Positions 37,210 through 45,328 of a stretch of 64,000 nucleotides of DNA are shown in pieces. The stretch spans positions 124,001 through 188,000 of the forward strand of contig NZ_CANLTC010000003.1 of NCBI RefSeq assembly GCF_947493865.1, given 5' to 3'. Position numbers and translations under genes: made by a program. Numbering within the stretch: position 1 is the stretch's first letter; every line of letters starts with the position of its first letter. Source of the DNA: an uncultured Halomonas sp. Lineage in GTDB: Bacteria; Pseudomonadota; Gammaproteobacteria; Pseudomonadales; Halomonadaceae. The notes below the pieces were generated by a model that did no database searches, was not told where the DNA came from, and saw only the letters and a program-made list of their open reading frames with translations.

Positions 37210-37360
37210 TAAGGAAAGGGCGGTTTATAAATATAGAACCATGAGGCAACAGTGAACAGGCGCTCTGCACACTGTTGCCCATCGGAGGATTGCCGCCAGA
37301 ACAATGCCTGCAATGTCTCGGGGTTTCGTTCGGCAATTTCGTGAGTGTGTCTGGAAGGCT

Positions 37361-39403
37361 TCAGGTCACCCGCTGGCCCGGCTCCGCGCCGGAATGCGGC
37401 TCCAGCAGGTAGATGCCGTCGCCGTTGCCGGCGGCCAGCACCATGCCTTCCGACACACCAAAGCGCATCTTGCGCGGGGCCAGGTTGGCGACCATTACCG
37501 TCAGGTGGCCTTCCAGCGCTTCCGGAGCATAGGCCGAACGGATGCCGGAGAACACCGTGCGCGTCTCGCCGCCCAGATCCAGGGTCAGCTTGAGCAGCTT
37601 GTCGGCGCCCTCGACATATTCCGCCTTGGCGATGCGCACGATGCGCAGGTCGATCTTGGCGAAATCATCGAAATTTATCTCTTCGGCGATGGGGTCGTCC
37701 GTCAGTGGCCCTTTGGGTGTCTCTTTCAATTTCTTCTCCTCCGCCAGGTCCTCCTTGGAGGTCTCGATCATGGCATCGATCTTGTCGCGCTCGATGCGGG
37801 TCATCAGCGGCTTGAACTTGTTGATGGTATGGCCTTTCAGCACGCTTTCCCGGCTCTGCCAATCAAGTGATTCCAGATTGAGAAACGCGCGTGCCTCCTC
37901 AGCCATAGTCGGTACTACCGGGGCAAGATAGACCATCAGCTGGCGGAACAGGTTGATACCCACGGAGCAGATATCCAGCACTTCCTGCTCGCGACCTTCC
38001 TGCTTGGCCAGCACCCAGGGTTCTTTCTCGGCGATGTAAGTATTCGCTTCGTCTGCCAGCTCCATGATCCGGCGCATGCCGCGCCCGAACTCCCGGCTAT
38101 CGTAATCCTCGGCGATGGCATCGCCGGCGTCGATGAAGCGCTGCACCAAGGCTGGCTCGACGCAGTCAACAGAGAGCCTGCCGTCGCCGAGCTTCTTGAC
38201 GAAGCCCGCGCAGCGGCTGGCGATATTGACCACCTTGCCCACCAGATCCGAGTTCACCCGGTAGGCGAAGTCCTCGAGGTTCAAGTCTAGATCATCGACC
38301 CCGGAGGTGAGCTTGGCGGCGAAGTAGTAGCGCAGGTATTCCGGGTTCAGGTATTCGGCGTAGGTGCCGGCCTTGATGAAGGTGCCCCGGGACTTGGACA
38401 TCTTCGCCCCATTGACGGTGACGAAGCCGTGGCAATGCACACCGGTCGGCGTGCGCAGGCCCGCGCCTTCGAGCATGGCCGGCCAGAACAGGGCATGGAA
38501 GTAGACGATGTCCTTGCCGATGAAGTGGTAGACCTCGGCCTCGGAGCCTTTCTTCCAGTAGCTATCGAAATCGATGCCTTCCCGGTCGCACAGGTTCTGG
38601 AAACTGGCGAGATAACCGATTGGCGCGTCCAGCCACACATAGAAGTACTTGCCCGGCGCATCGGGGATCTCGAAGCCAAAATACGGCGCGTCCCGGGAGA
38701 TATCCCACTCGTTCAAACCGGACTCGAACCACTCCTGCAACTTGTTGGCGATCTGCGGCTGCACGTGGCCGCCCTGAATCCACTGTTTCAGGAACGCCTC
38801 GAAATCCGGCAGCTTGAAGAAGTAGTGGGTGGAGCTGCGCACTTCCGGCGTGGCGCCACTGATCGCCGAAACCGGATCGATCAATTCCGCCGGCGTATAG
38901 GTACCGCCGCAGGCCTCGCAGTTGTCGCCGTACTGATCCGGCGTCTTGCACTTCGGGCAAGTGCCCTTGATGAAGCGATCCGCCAGGAACAACCCCTTCA
39001 CCGGATCGTACATCTGCTCGATGTCCCGAGTCGCGATATGCCCGGCATCGCGCAGCGCGGTATAGATGCGCTCGCTGTGAAGGCGATTCTCTTCGGAATG
39101 GGTGGAGTGATAGTTATCGAAGGCTACCCCGAAGCGCGCGAAATCCGCCTGATGCTCCTCGGAAACCCGCGCAATCAACTGCTCCGAGGTGATCCCCTCC
39201 TGCTCGGCGCGCAGCATGATCGCGGTGCCGTGAGCATCGTCGGCACAGACGTAGTAGCACTCGTGACCACGGCTCTTCTGAAAGCGCACCCAGATATCGG
39301 TCTGGATGTACTCAAGCAAGTGGCCCAGATGGATCGAGCCGTTGGCGTAGGGCAGGGCGCTGGTGGCCAGGATCTTGCGCTTGGCGTTGGCGGTAGTCGG
39401 CAT
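37361..39403 (-). CDS. metG: Methionyl-tRNA synthetase
   Basis: A 680-residue class I synthetase. HIGH appears as HLGH at 25-28, the zinc-binding knuckles as CPKC and CEAC near 145-160, and KMSKS as KMSKSRGTF near 339. A C-terminal tRNA-binding domain (about 575-680) begins at [13 protein letters not shown] and supports dimerisation. The length and two-domain form match E. coli MetG. It is the last core gene before the cassette region. Confidence 0.98.
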   Translation of the reverse strand: MPTTANAKRKILATSALPYANGSIHLGHLLEYIQTDIWVRFQKSRGHECYYVCADDAHGTAIMLRAEQEGITSEQLIARVSEEHQADFARFGVAFDNYHSTHSEENRLHSERIYTALRDAGHIATRDIEQMYDPVKGLFLADRFIKGTCPKCKTPDQYGDNCEACGGTYTPAELIDPVSAISGATPEVRSSTHYFFKLPDFEAFLKQWIQGGHVQPQIANKLQEWFESGLNEWDISRDAPYFGFEIPDAPGKYFYVWLDAPIGYLASFQNLCDREGIDFDSYWKKGSEAEVYHFIGKDIVYFHALFWPAMLEGAGLRTPTGVHCHGFVTVNGAKMSKSRGTFIKAGTYAEYLNPEYLRYYFAAKLTSGVDDLDLNLEDFAYRVNSDLVGKVVNIASRCAGFVKKLGDGRLSVDCVEPALVQRFIDAGDAIAEDYDSREFGRGMRRIMELADEANTYIAEKEPWVLAKQEGREQEVLDICSVGINLFRQLMVYLAPVVPTMAEEARAFLNLESLDWQSRESVLKGHTINKFKPLMTRIERDKIDAMIETSKEDLAEEKKLKETPKGPLTDDPIAEEINFDDFAKIDLRIVRIAKAEYVEGADKLLKLTLDLGGETRTVFSGIRSAYAPEALEGHLTVMVANLAPRKMRFGVSEGMVLAAGNGDGIYLLEPHSGAEPGQRVT

Positions 39404-40006
39404 GGTGGCTCTAGTGACTGAATCGAAAGGGAATGAGCGTCATAAGGACGAAAAGCCGATTGTAGCCCGCTTGGCGGCTGGGTGCATCCGTGGGTGATTG
39501 CAGCGCACGTGACCAGTGAAGTTGCCTTCAATCAAGTTTTATTCAAAAAGCTCAGAGTACTACGGTCAATGTCTAATGACTTATTATTAGGTTTATAAGA
39601 AACTGTCGCCACAGTACGACAAAACAAAAGGGCTGGATGTGACAGGGGGCGCGGGGAAGCGTTGTGGCTCCTGGTGGCGGTAGCGTGGGCGGGATCAGCC
39701 ATCAACATGAGACTCAATAAGCTGGCTGCTCATCCAGTCTATTTTTCTTGAGGAAGTCTATCAGCACGAAAAAAACCGACAACGGCACGCTTTTGACATG
39801 ATTGAAAGTTATAAAATATAAAAATCATGGGATTGCAGTTTGTAGTGCCGGAAATAGCGTGCCATCCCCCGTAAATATTGTGCATGCTCGTTTTTATGAA
39901 TTAGGTACTGCCAATTCATACGATAAACCAGAGTAAAATCAGATTGTTGATGGCATCACTGCACACTTTTACACAGTGTGAAAGCGTGCCGGACTGCTAT
40001 TAAACT
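39404..40006. other. Gene-free stretch between metG and the cassette cluster
   Basis: About 600 bases with falling GC content. I see no supportable gene and no integrase. A small inverted repeat, CACACT and AGTGTG separated by seven bases, lies at about 39962-39980 and could be an operator or part of a promoter for the first cassette. If an attI site exists it should be at the right end of this stretch, near the GTTATGT at 40007. Confidence 0.5.
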
Positions 40007-40038
40007 GTTATGTGTGACAGAAGGGAATCATTGGATTT

Positions 40039-40362
40039 ATGTCATTAATTCAGATCGGTGCTATCGCATTTTTTATAGCGATCCCAGTAGTCTATTTTCT
40101 CTGGGTAGGACTCAAGCTAAAACAGGATTCGCCAAAGATAAGACAAGCCTGGCGCTCAATAGGGTCGTTCAATCAATACCTCATTAAAATGGGGTTCGTG
40201 CTCCTGATACCAGTTCCATACTTGAAAGGACTGCCAGAGAGGGATTTTTATCCCGTAGCTCTCATCATTGAACTTCTGCCAGCCGTGGCAACCGGCTTTT
40301 TTGTAGGTGGTTTGATTGCATATTCCAAGGCAATGCATGCAATCAACCAAAAAGACACATAA
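40039..40362 (+). CDS. Cassette ORF 1: small membrane protein of unknown function
   Basis: A 107-residue protein with three hydrophobic stretches (about 4-26, 54-68 and 76-98), so probably an inner-membrane protein; a short basic loop (KLKQDSPKIRQAWRS) lies between the first two. I do not recognise a family. The ATG follows GGGAATCATTGG, and the stop codon is the start of attC site 1. It is the first ORF in the cassette cluster and might be expressed from a promoter in the stretch before it. Confidence 0.65.
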   Translation: MSLIQIGAIAFFIAIPVVYFLWVGLKLKQDSPKIRQAWRSIGSFNQYLIKMGFVLLIPVPYLKGLPERDFYPVALIIELLPAVATGFFVGGLIAYSKAMHAINQKDT

Positions 40363-40436
40363 CCAGTCGCATCAGTTCGCGGCCTGCGGCCGCCGGACGC
40401 CACTGTCGTGGCGCCGCTGTGCTTCGGCGTTATAGC
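40357..40436 (+). repeat. attC site 1
   Basis: Starts at ATAAC overlapping the stop of cassette ORF 1 and ends with GGCGTTATAG. The interior contains GC-rich inverted pairs (GCGGCC/GGCCGC; GGACGCCAC/GTGGCGCC) able to fold into the extended hairpin that integron integrases recognise. Length about 80 bases. Confidence 0.72.
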
Positions 40437-40452
40437 CAAAAAAGAGTACCAG

Positions 40453-40797
40453 ATGAGCATTGAGGAACATCAGTATATAAAGCTGCTCGACTACGCCATC
40501 TCCCAAAAGGGTTCTTACCATATGGAGCCGGGGTTGTCGGCAGCCAAGATGACGGAAAGGGAGTTCGAATCTGTCCGAGCCACTTTTTTTATTAACGCGC
40601 ACATGCAGGCTCCACCACCTGGTCAATCTCAAGTATATGATTGGCGGCTGCGGCCTGAAGCCGTCTTTGGTTATCTTGCTTACAAGCAATACGACCATGC
40701 GCAAAAGTCATCAAAAAGAGCGCTGTATATATCATCTGCCTCGCTCATGGTCGCGGCGGCATCCCTTGTTGTGGGTGCATTAGGCGCACTGCTATAA
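40453..40797 (+). CDS. Cassette ORF 2: small protein with C-terminal membrane anchor
   Basis: A 114-residue protein starting MSIEEHQYIKLLDYAI, 16 bases after the end of attC 1. The first 80 residues are polar and mixed helix-strand, and the last 26 (LYISSASLMVAAASLVVG and beyond) form one hydrophobic helix, giving a tail-anchored layout. No family recognised. The stop codon overlaps the start of attC 2, typical of integron cassettes. Confidence 0.65.
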   Translation: MSIEEHQYIKLLDYAISQKGSYHMEPGLSAAKMTEREFESVRATFFINAHMQAPPPGQSQVYDWRLRPEAVFGYLAYKQYDHAQKSSKRALYISSASLMVAAASLVVGALGALL

Positions 40798-40877
40798 CAA
40801 GTGCATTAAATTCGTTCCGGCCCGATGGGCCTCCACCGGACGCCCTAGTCGGGCGCCGTTTATGCAGGCGTTATATT
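40793..40877 (+). repeat. attC site 2
   Basis: Starts TATAACAAGTGCATTAAATTC, a classic attC opening, overlapping the stop of cassette ORF 2, and ends GGCGTTATAT. GGCCC/GGGCC and CGCCC/GGGCG pairs lie inside. About 85 bases. Confidence 0.82.
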
Positions 40878-40901
40878 CCTTAATCAACACTGGAGGTTAC
40901 A

Positions 40902-41960
40902 TTGAATCTCAGGGATATTTTATATTTTGACTTTGATAAGGCCGCTTCTCTTGTCAGTCAATTGGAAGGGGGATTAGCAAAGCAGAGAGCTGAGTCTTCC
41001 GAAGAAACTCAAGATGAAAGAAATATCAGGAAGTATGAGCTCCTAAAGGTCTTCAAATCTGAGTTTGGAGGCATTCAGACAGATAAAAAGGCAGTTTTAG
41101 AGACAAAAGTTCTACATCACGATCTTCTTGTCAGGCTTGAAGAAACTCTGATTGATCTAGGTTTTGCTACTGATATAAATGGATCGGTAACGCTTCGAGA
41201 AGACTCTTCTTTGGACTCTGTACACAAAGATATATCTAAATCCCCGTACGTCAAAGTTGAAGGATGGTGTGCTTTTGAAGATTTCGAAAAGCTTTATGAG
41301 TCAACCAAAAACTTCAATGATTTGCTTGGCTTTATTAAACGGAGCGAACTAAATTCGATACTGAATATTGATCAATTAAAGCTGCAGCTTGGTTCTATAG
41401 AAGAAGAATCTGGGAAGAATTCTAAAAGGTTTAAGGATGCAAGAACTCAGTTTAAACAGGCTGAAAAGACAGTTGCTGAGAAAATCGAACAATCAAAACT
41501 GCCAGAGTGGCTTTTTGAAGGGGTTAGAGAGTGGATCGATACGTATATTGATGGTCGCTTAAATCTTAGGGTTTGTCCTTTTGAAGAATTTCCAGACTTA
41601 GAAGTTATAGCAAATTTGAAAAGAGCTTGTTTCATTGATGACGATTTAAAACATTTGATGTACGGGTATGGGTCTGAACCAAATCGTAAGCTTTGTGTTC
41701 TTGGCCTTGTCACTTCCGTACCACCGCAGGATGAGACGACTTTGTTTGACATGTATGAAGCATATGTCTATAAAGAGGACGTCGATGGTGAAACTGAAGT
41801 GGAAACGATTGAAAGAGCATTTCGTGCGATCTTCCCAGCACTGCGTAATATGGAAAAGTTTACTTCATTCCACCGATATCCAAGGGTTATCGTGCATCCT
41901 ATTGCTGTGTATAGGAATATACAATCGGAATATAACAATGCCAGTAAGTCGGACTCGTAA
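40902..41960 (+). CDS. Cassette ORF 3: DUF6414-like protein
   Basis: A 352-residue soluble, acidic protein. The beginning, MNLRDILYFDFDKAASLVSQ then LEGG, resembles DUF6414-type proteins, which open with a short strand and a helix of the form 'YLDxxKaxSLxSQLExG'; their function is unknown. A coiled-coil-like region lies at about 160-200. The start is TTG at 40902, supported by TGGAGG five bases upstream. The 3' end overlaps attC 3. Low GC, unlike the host core genes. Similar proteins turn up in variable genome regions, so a defence or stress role is conceivable but not shown. Confidence 0.7.
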   Translation: MNLRDILYFDFDKAASLVSQLEGGLAKQRAESSEETQDERNIRKYELLKVFKSEFGGIQTDKKAVLETKVLHHDLLVRLEETLIDLGFATDINGSVTLREDSSLDSVHKDISKSPYVKVEGWCAFEDFEKLYESTKNFNDLLGFIKRSELNSILNIDQLKLQLGSIEEESGKNSKRFKDARTQFKQAEKTVAEKIEQSKLPEWLFEGVREWIDTYIDGRLNLRVCPFEEFPDLEVIANLKRACFIDDDLKHLMYGYGSEPNRKLCVLGLVTSVPPQDETTLFDMYEAYVYKEDVDGETEVETIERAFRAIFPALRNMEKFTSFHRYPRVIVHPIAVYRNIQSEYNNASKSDS

Positions 41961-41988
41961 ACTCGCCGCTTCTGGCGGGCGTTATACG
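41931..41988 (+). repeat. attC site 3 (short form)
   Basis: Starts TATAACAATGCC within the last ten codons of cassette ORF 3 and ends GGCGTTATACG. The internal CCGC...GCGG hairpin and total length near 58 bases match the classical 59-base element. Confidence 0.78.
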
Positions 41989-42031
41989 AAAAATAGCTCG
42001 GTAATGAAGAAAGACTTAGAGGATTAAAAGT

Positions 42032-43189
42032 TTGTACTATCGTTACAGGCCATTTTCTGAATTAAGCATCAAGGAGCTCATGTACAGTGAGCTGTTTCTT
42101 GCATCAACGGAAGAGTGTAATGACCCATATGATAGCAAAGGGTTCTATGAGTTTTCAGGGCGCCTGGACTACTGGGAGAATTTTGTAAATTTACTTGTAA
42201 GCAAAATAGTTAATAGCAAAGTAAGCGGCCTTCAAGCAAAGGAGATAGCGGGAAAGATTTCGTCTTTGTGCCCTTTGACCTATGATGAGGCGTTGCTGCT
42301 AGATATATCACGGTTGTGCTTTGATGTATTGAGAGACTTTACTTTGTCTCAAAGTCTTGCGGCTTGCTTTAATCAGATTTTGAAAATTTATAAACCAGAA
42401 CCAAGTTATTTTGCCTGTTTCTCAAAAGTAGATAATGACCCTTTAATGTGGTCGCACTATGCCTCGCAACACCAAGGTTATAGTCTTATATTTAAGCCTA
42501 TTGATGGGAAGCTAAGGCAATATCCTCCTCTCAAGAAACGCTCTATTAGTCGAAAAACACCTAATGGACTCGCTGCAAATAGTAATTACGGATTACCTGA
42601 GAGATTCAGCTTCCAAGAGGTTATTTATCAAGAGGAAGTTAAGCCCTTGTGCGGATTCCATAGGCTCCCTGTGGCTATTGTAGGAGGGGATCTCCCTGAA
42701 GAAGATAGAATTAATCTAGTAACATCACAAGCCGAGCAGTTTTTACACAAGCATATTTCCTGGGGGTATGAACAGGAAGTAAGAGTTTCAATATCTCCTG
42801 GAATGTCTTGGATTTTTGGTGAAAATATAGAGTTAAGCTCGTTAGAACGATTGTTTTATTATGAGCCAACGCAATTAGCAGGTATTATTTTTGGTGCTCG
42901 AATGCCAAAAAGAAATAAAGATAGACTGATGGAGGTTCTCCTATATCGTCAAAGCCAGCTTTATAGATCAGAAAACCACGAAAGAATAATGTTTGAGTTT
43001 GCTGTTTTTAATGCTCACCTTTCAGGATCTAAAAGAGAAATTCAAGTAGAAATTGACAATATGATTTCTAGTGGCCAGGAAATTGACAGGTCGCACAAAG
43101 ACTTCGGGCCTGCTTACGATAGATGGAAGAATGGCTGGGGCATTAAATTTGAGGGGAATAAATCTAGCCGGATACAAGTCCCTGAATGA
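42032..43189 (+). CDS. Cassette ORF 4: DUF2971 protein
   Basis: A 385-residue soluble protein. The family core is clear: YYRYRPFSELSIKEL at the start, FLASTEECNDPYDSK near 25-39, and FACFSKVDNDPLMWSHYASQ with HQGYSLIFKP near 128-158, followed by the KHISWGYEQEVRV segment. DUF2971 proteins are widespread in variable regions and phage-related loci, with no settled biochemical role. The start is TTG at 42032 with GAGGAT upstream. It ends just before attC 4. Confidence 0.82.
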   Translation: MYYRYRPFSELSIKELMYSELFLASTEECNDPYDSKGFYEFSGRLDYWENFVNLLVSKIVNSKVSGLQAKEIAGKISSLCPLTYDEALLLDISRLCFDVLRDFTLSQSLAACFNQILKIYKPEPSYFACFSKVDNDPLMWSHYASQHQGYSLIFKPIDGKLRQYPPLKKRSISRKTPNGLAANSNYGLPERFSFQEVIYQEEVKPLCGFHRLPVAIVGGDLPEEDRINLVTSQAEQFLHKHISWGYEQEVRVSISPGMSWIFGENIELSSLERLFYYEPTQLAGIIFGARMPKRNKDRLMEVLLYRQSQLYRSENHERIMFEFAVFNAHLSGSKREIQVEIDNMISSGQEIDRSHKDFGPAYDRWKNGWGIKFEGNKSSRIQVPE

Positions 43190-43195
43190 ACAAGC

Positions 43196-43268
43196 GTATA
43201 ACAAGGTGCTGCTACGGAAAATTTACTCGCTGGCGCTCCTAAATTTCCGCAGAGCGCGGCGTTAGAGC
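43196..43268 (+). repeat. attC site 4
   Basis: Starts GTATAACAAGG and ends GCGGCGTTAGAG. Long inner arms CGGAAA...TTTCCG, TAAATTT/AAATTTA-type pairing and GCGCT/AGCGC give a near-perfect hairpin of the attC type. About 73 bases. Confidence 0.85.
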
Positions 43269-43289
43269 TCTTACGTATGTATATTTCAA

Positions 43290-44075
43290 ATGAATGAATA
43301 TAAAAATACACTTCGAGATTGTAAGGTAGGCATCAAAGCATTTCAGAATGTAAATGCCTCTGTTCTTGGGTTTGAGAAAATGCTTGATCTGGCTGTAATT
43401 AGAGATCCTGTTCTAATGCCGTCCGCCTTTCACTGGGCGGTAATCCGCTATGCAAAGCCATTTCTAAATTCAAAATCTGAAAGTGGGAAAGTGCGGTATC
43501 CAATAAAGCATATAAAACACAGCGATGGCTTTTCATGCTCAATGCATAGTCATCTAATTGAGGTTAGGAGTGCCTTAGTGGCACATGATGATTTTACGGA
43601 AATCCCTCCTCGAATACTCAAATTCGGCATGAAATTGGGTAATGAGGGCGATGAGTGCTTTGTTCCTACGTCTATAGTAGCCTCCAATAAATGTATTTCT
43701 TTTCCATCGGATCCAGAAACGGTAAAACGAATGCTTCAGCACTCTAAGGTAGCCTGCTTGGCGATTCATGAAAAGCTGATCATGGATTTAACAATTCTTA
43801 GAAGGTTAACACTCGAATACCCTGAAATGGCAAAAGAAGATGTGTTATACACAAAGAATTATGGTCAGGAAAGGATAGATGCCAAACAAGCGCACATGAA
43901 TCCACCAGATTTCACAAATGATTCATGGCTTAACGCTCCTGTTCCCGACTATTCCGACCTTCATAATGGTTATCAATATGAAGAGGCAAGGATTAATAAG
44001 GATTTTCATGGGCCAGAAAAAATCACGCTTCCAGATGGAAGTTATTTTGAAATTACACCAAATAAAGGTGGGTAA
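43290..44075 (+). CDS. Cassette ORF 5: protein of unknown function
   Basis: A 261-residue soluble protein, 22 bases after attC 4, in the same low-GC style as the other cassettes. Two helical regions surround HSHLIEVRSALVAHDDF (about 90-106), and the C-terminal third is polar and rich in Asn, Asp, Pro and Tyr. I recognise no family and no catalytic motif with confidence. No attC site follows; instead homology to the polB 5' end begins 20 bases after the stop, so this cassette may have lost its attC or may be joined directly to foreign sequence. Confidence 0.65.
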   Translation: MNEYKNTLRDCKVGIKAFQNVNASVLGFEKMLDLAVIRDPVLMPSAFHWAVIRYAKPFLNSKSESGKVRYPIKHIKHSDGFSCSMHSHLIEVRSALVAHDDFTEIPPRILKFGMKLGNEGDECFVPTSIVASNKCISFPSDPETVKRMLQHSKVACLAIHEKLIMDLTILRRLTLEYPEMAKEDVLYTKNYGQERIDAKQAHMNPPDFTNDSWLNAPVPDYSDLHNGYQYEEARINKDFHGPEKITLPDGSYFEITPNKGG

Positions 44076-44119
44076 ATCCGCTCTTACCATCATCACCAAA
44101 CCCCACCCAAGAGACAGCC

Positions 44120-44260
44120 GTGGAGCAGCAGGGCTTCATCCTAATCCGCCACTGGCTGGATGCACCTGAAGACACCGAGGTGTCGTTCTGGCTGGCAACC
44201 GATGCCGGCCCTTGCAATATGCGTCTGCCGGCTAACAGGCGCTGTACGCCGACCCGTTAG
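44120..44260 (+). pseudogene. Truncated copy of the polB 5' end
   Basis: From about 44096, including the leader and GTG start, the sequence matches the 5' end of the intact polB gene at 45651. By hand comparison about 101 of the first 117 coding bases agree. It reads MEQQGFILIRHW and DTEVSFWLATDAGP before the match stops at codon 39-40; a chance frame then runs to TAG at 44260. With about 14 percent divergence the copy looks like part of another strain's polB or an old duplication. The break coincides with a GGCTAAC/GTTAGCC palindrome (44230-44262). Confidence 0.82.
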
Positions 44261-44264
44261 CCCC

Positions 44265-44540
44265 TTATCGGGCGCGGCGTTTTTCGTCCACGTCTTCCGA
44301 AAGCCAGACTTTGATCAGTGACTGATAAGGCATGTCACGTTTGTTCGCTTCGATTTTGATACGATCAAGCAGTGTTTCCGGCAAGCGGAGCGATATTGTC
44401 TTGGTTGAAGGCTTCAGTTTTGGAAAAGAAGCAGATTGAGCGCGACTCCAGTCCACGTACTCAGTGGAATCATGGCTTTCCCAGAACTCTCTTTCCTCTG
44501 CTTCGGTTTTGAACTCAGGCATCTTTTTCAATTTGCTCAT
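44265..44540 (-). CDS. brnA: BrnA-family antitoxin
   Basis: A 91-residue antitoxin: an N-terminal part with MPEFKTEAEEREFWESHDS that contacts the toxin, and a C-terminal ribbon-helix-helix-like DNA-binding part (TKTISLRLPETLLDRIKIEANKR, in two parts) ending DMPYQSLIKVWL. BrnA neutralises the ribonuclease BrnT and represses the operon with it. It overlaps the end of brnT by 26 bases, the usual toxin-first order. The start at 44540 is chosen for the family-like MSKLKKMPEF. Confidence 0.88.
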   Translation of the reverse strand: MSKLKKMPEFKTEAEEREFWESHDSTEYVDWSRAQSASFPKLKPSTKTISLRLPETLLDRIKIEANKRDMPYQSLIKVWLSEDVDEKRRAR

Positions 44541-44826
44541 AAATTGCCCTCTCTTTGCGGTGCATATCACGAGCGGAAATCACTCGGATCAGAGTACCGT
44601 TACCTCTCAATGTGAAGGTGATATGCAATAAACGTGCATCGTCGGCTTCACCAAGGGCGTGATAACGGGCTTCCTTTTGGCTGCGCTTGCTGCCTTCCAG
44701 CACCAGAAGCGGTTCATTGAAGAATATTTCCTCTGCTTCGGACTGGCCAACGCCGTGCTTTTCCGCGTTCTTGCGCGAATTGCATTCGTCCCAGTCAAAG
44801 CCCGTTATTTGCGCCCAATCAATCAT
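44515..44826 (-). CDS. brnT: BrnT-family ribonuclease toxin
   Basis: A 103-residue toxin of the RelE-like BrnT family: FDWDECNSRKNAEKHGV near 10-26, SEAEEIFFNEP, and RVISARDMHRKERAIYE with the conserved Arg and His residues for RNA cleavage. BrnT blocks translation when released from BrnA. A TTGACG box lies upstream of the ATG on this strand, and an inverted repeat GTATAT/ATATAC at 44831-44849 is the probable operator. Confidence 0.9.
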   Translation of the reverse strand: MIDWAQITGFDWDECNSRKNAEKHGVGQSEAEEIFFNEPLLVLEGSKRSQKEARYHALGEADDARLLHITFTLRGNGTLIRVISARDMHRKERAIYEQIEKDA

Positions 44827-44830
44827 ATTT

Positions 44831-44849
44831 GTATATTATCAGCATATAC
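44831..44849 (-). promoter_or_regulatory. Predicted brnTA operator and promoter core
   Basis: GTATAT and ATATAC form a perfect six-base inverted repeat with a seven-base spacer, just before brnT. On the minus strand TTGACG lies to its left and a TAATAT sequence inside it 16 bases further on, so a repressor bound here would cover the promoter. Ribbon-helix-helix antitoxins bind such sites. Confidence 0.55.
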
Positions 44850-45017
44850 ATACCCGTCAACCAACGCTATCACGGCGCGTACCGAGGCATGCGTGACCGT
44901 CTGCTTTCTGTCAGGCGGTCTCGCAAGAAAGAGGTTGAGCTGTATCGCCCATTCTAGAGCTGTTCCGCAATGAACGTATCAAAATGTTGGCCTAGAGTGA
45001 TGCTGGCGTTATTTTGG

Positions 45018-45054
45018 GCGTACGTATTGACGAGCGTACTTGATGGCGTACGAT
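45018..45054 (+). promoter_or_regulatory. Predicted yefM-yoeB promoter with GCGTAC repeats
   Basis: GCGTAC occurs three times (45018, 45034, 45046) around a TTGACG minus-35 box (45027-45032) and a TACGAT minus-10 box (45049-45054) spaced by 16 bases. YefM-type antitoxins bind sites with a GTAC core, so these repeats are the likely operator. Confidence 0.5.
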
Positions 45055-45085
45055 AGTGATGATTTGAATCAATTGGAGGTGAGTC

Positions 45086-45328
45086 ATGACTGGAATCACC
45101 GCTACTGAGGCGCGGAGCAATCTTTATCGGTTGATTGATGAAACTGCTGAATCTCATCAGCCGGTGGTGATCATGGGCAAACGGAACAAGGCGGTATTGG
45201 TGTCTGAGGAAGATTGGGCGGCAATCCAGGAAACGTTGTTCCTGTTATCGGTGCCGGGCATGCGGGAATCGATTCGTGAGGGCATGGATACCTCGGTCGA
45301 TGAGTGCCGGGAGGAACTGGACTGGTGA
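45086..45328 (+). CDS. yefM: YefM/Phd-family antitoxin
   Basis: An 80-residue antitoxin: TATEARSNLYRLIDETAESH is the Phd/YefM DNA-binding start (residues 4-23), followed by VVIMGKRNKAVLVSEEDW and a C-terminal tail that wraps the toxin. It overlaps yoeB by the four bases GTGA. GGAGG precedes the ATG. It reads away from brnTA, so the two TA modules are divergent with about 260 bases between them. Confidence 0.9.
   Translation: MTGITATEARSNLYRLIDETAESHQPVVIMGKRNKAVLVSEEDWAAIQETLFLLSVPGMRESIREGMDTSVDECREELDW

Larger units (their letters stand above)
40007..44095 (+). mobile_element. Integron cassette cluster lacking an integrase (CALIN)
   Basis: Five ORFs on the same strand follow each other with short gaps, and four of the gaps hold attC-like sites that begin with TAAC and end with a GTTAnnn core (GTTATAG, GTTATAT, GTTATAC, GTTAGAG). 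The left border is taken at GTTATGT (40007-40013). Base composition is clearly more AT-rich than the flanking core genes, and codon use is unlike them. No intI gene lies in the window, so this is either the far end of a chromosomal integron or a detached cassette cluster. The right end is bounded by a fragment of polB. Confidence 0.78.

Noticed and set aside
39962..39983. LexA box before the first cassette
   Set aside because: A CTG...CAG pair is present but with twelve bases between instead of ten, and the flanks do not fit the SOS consensus.
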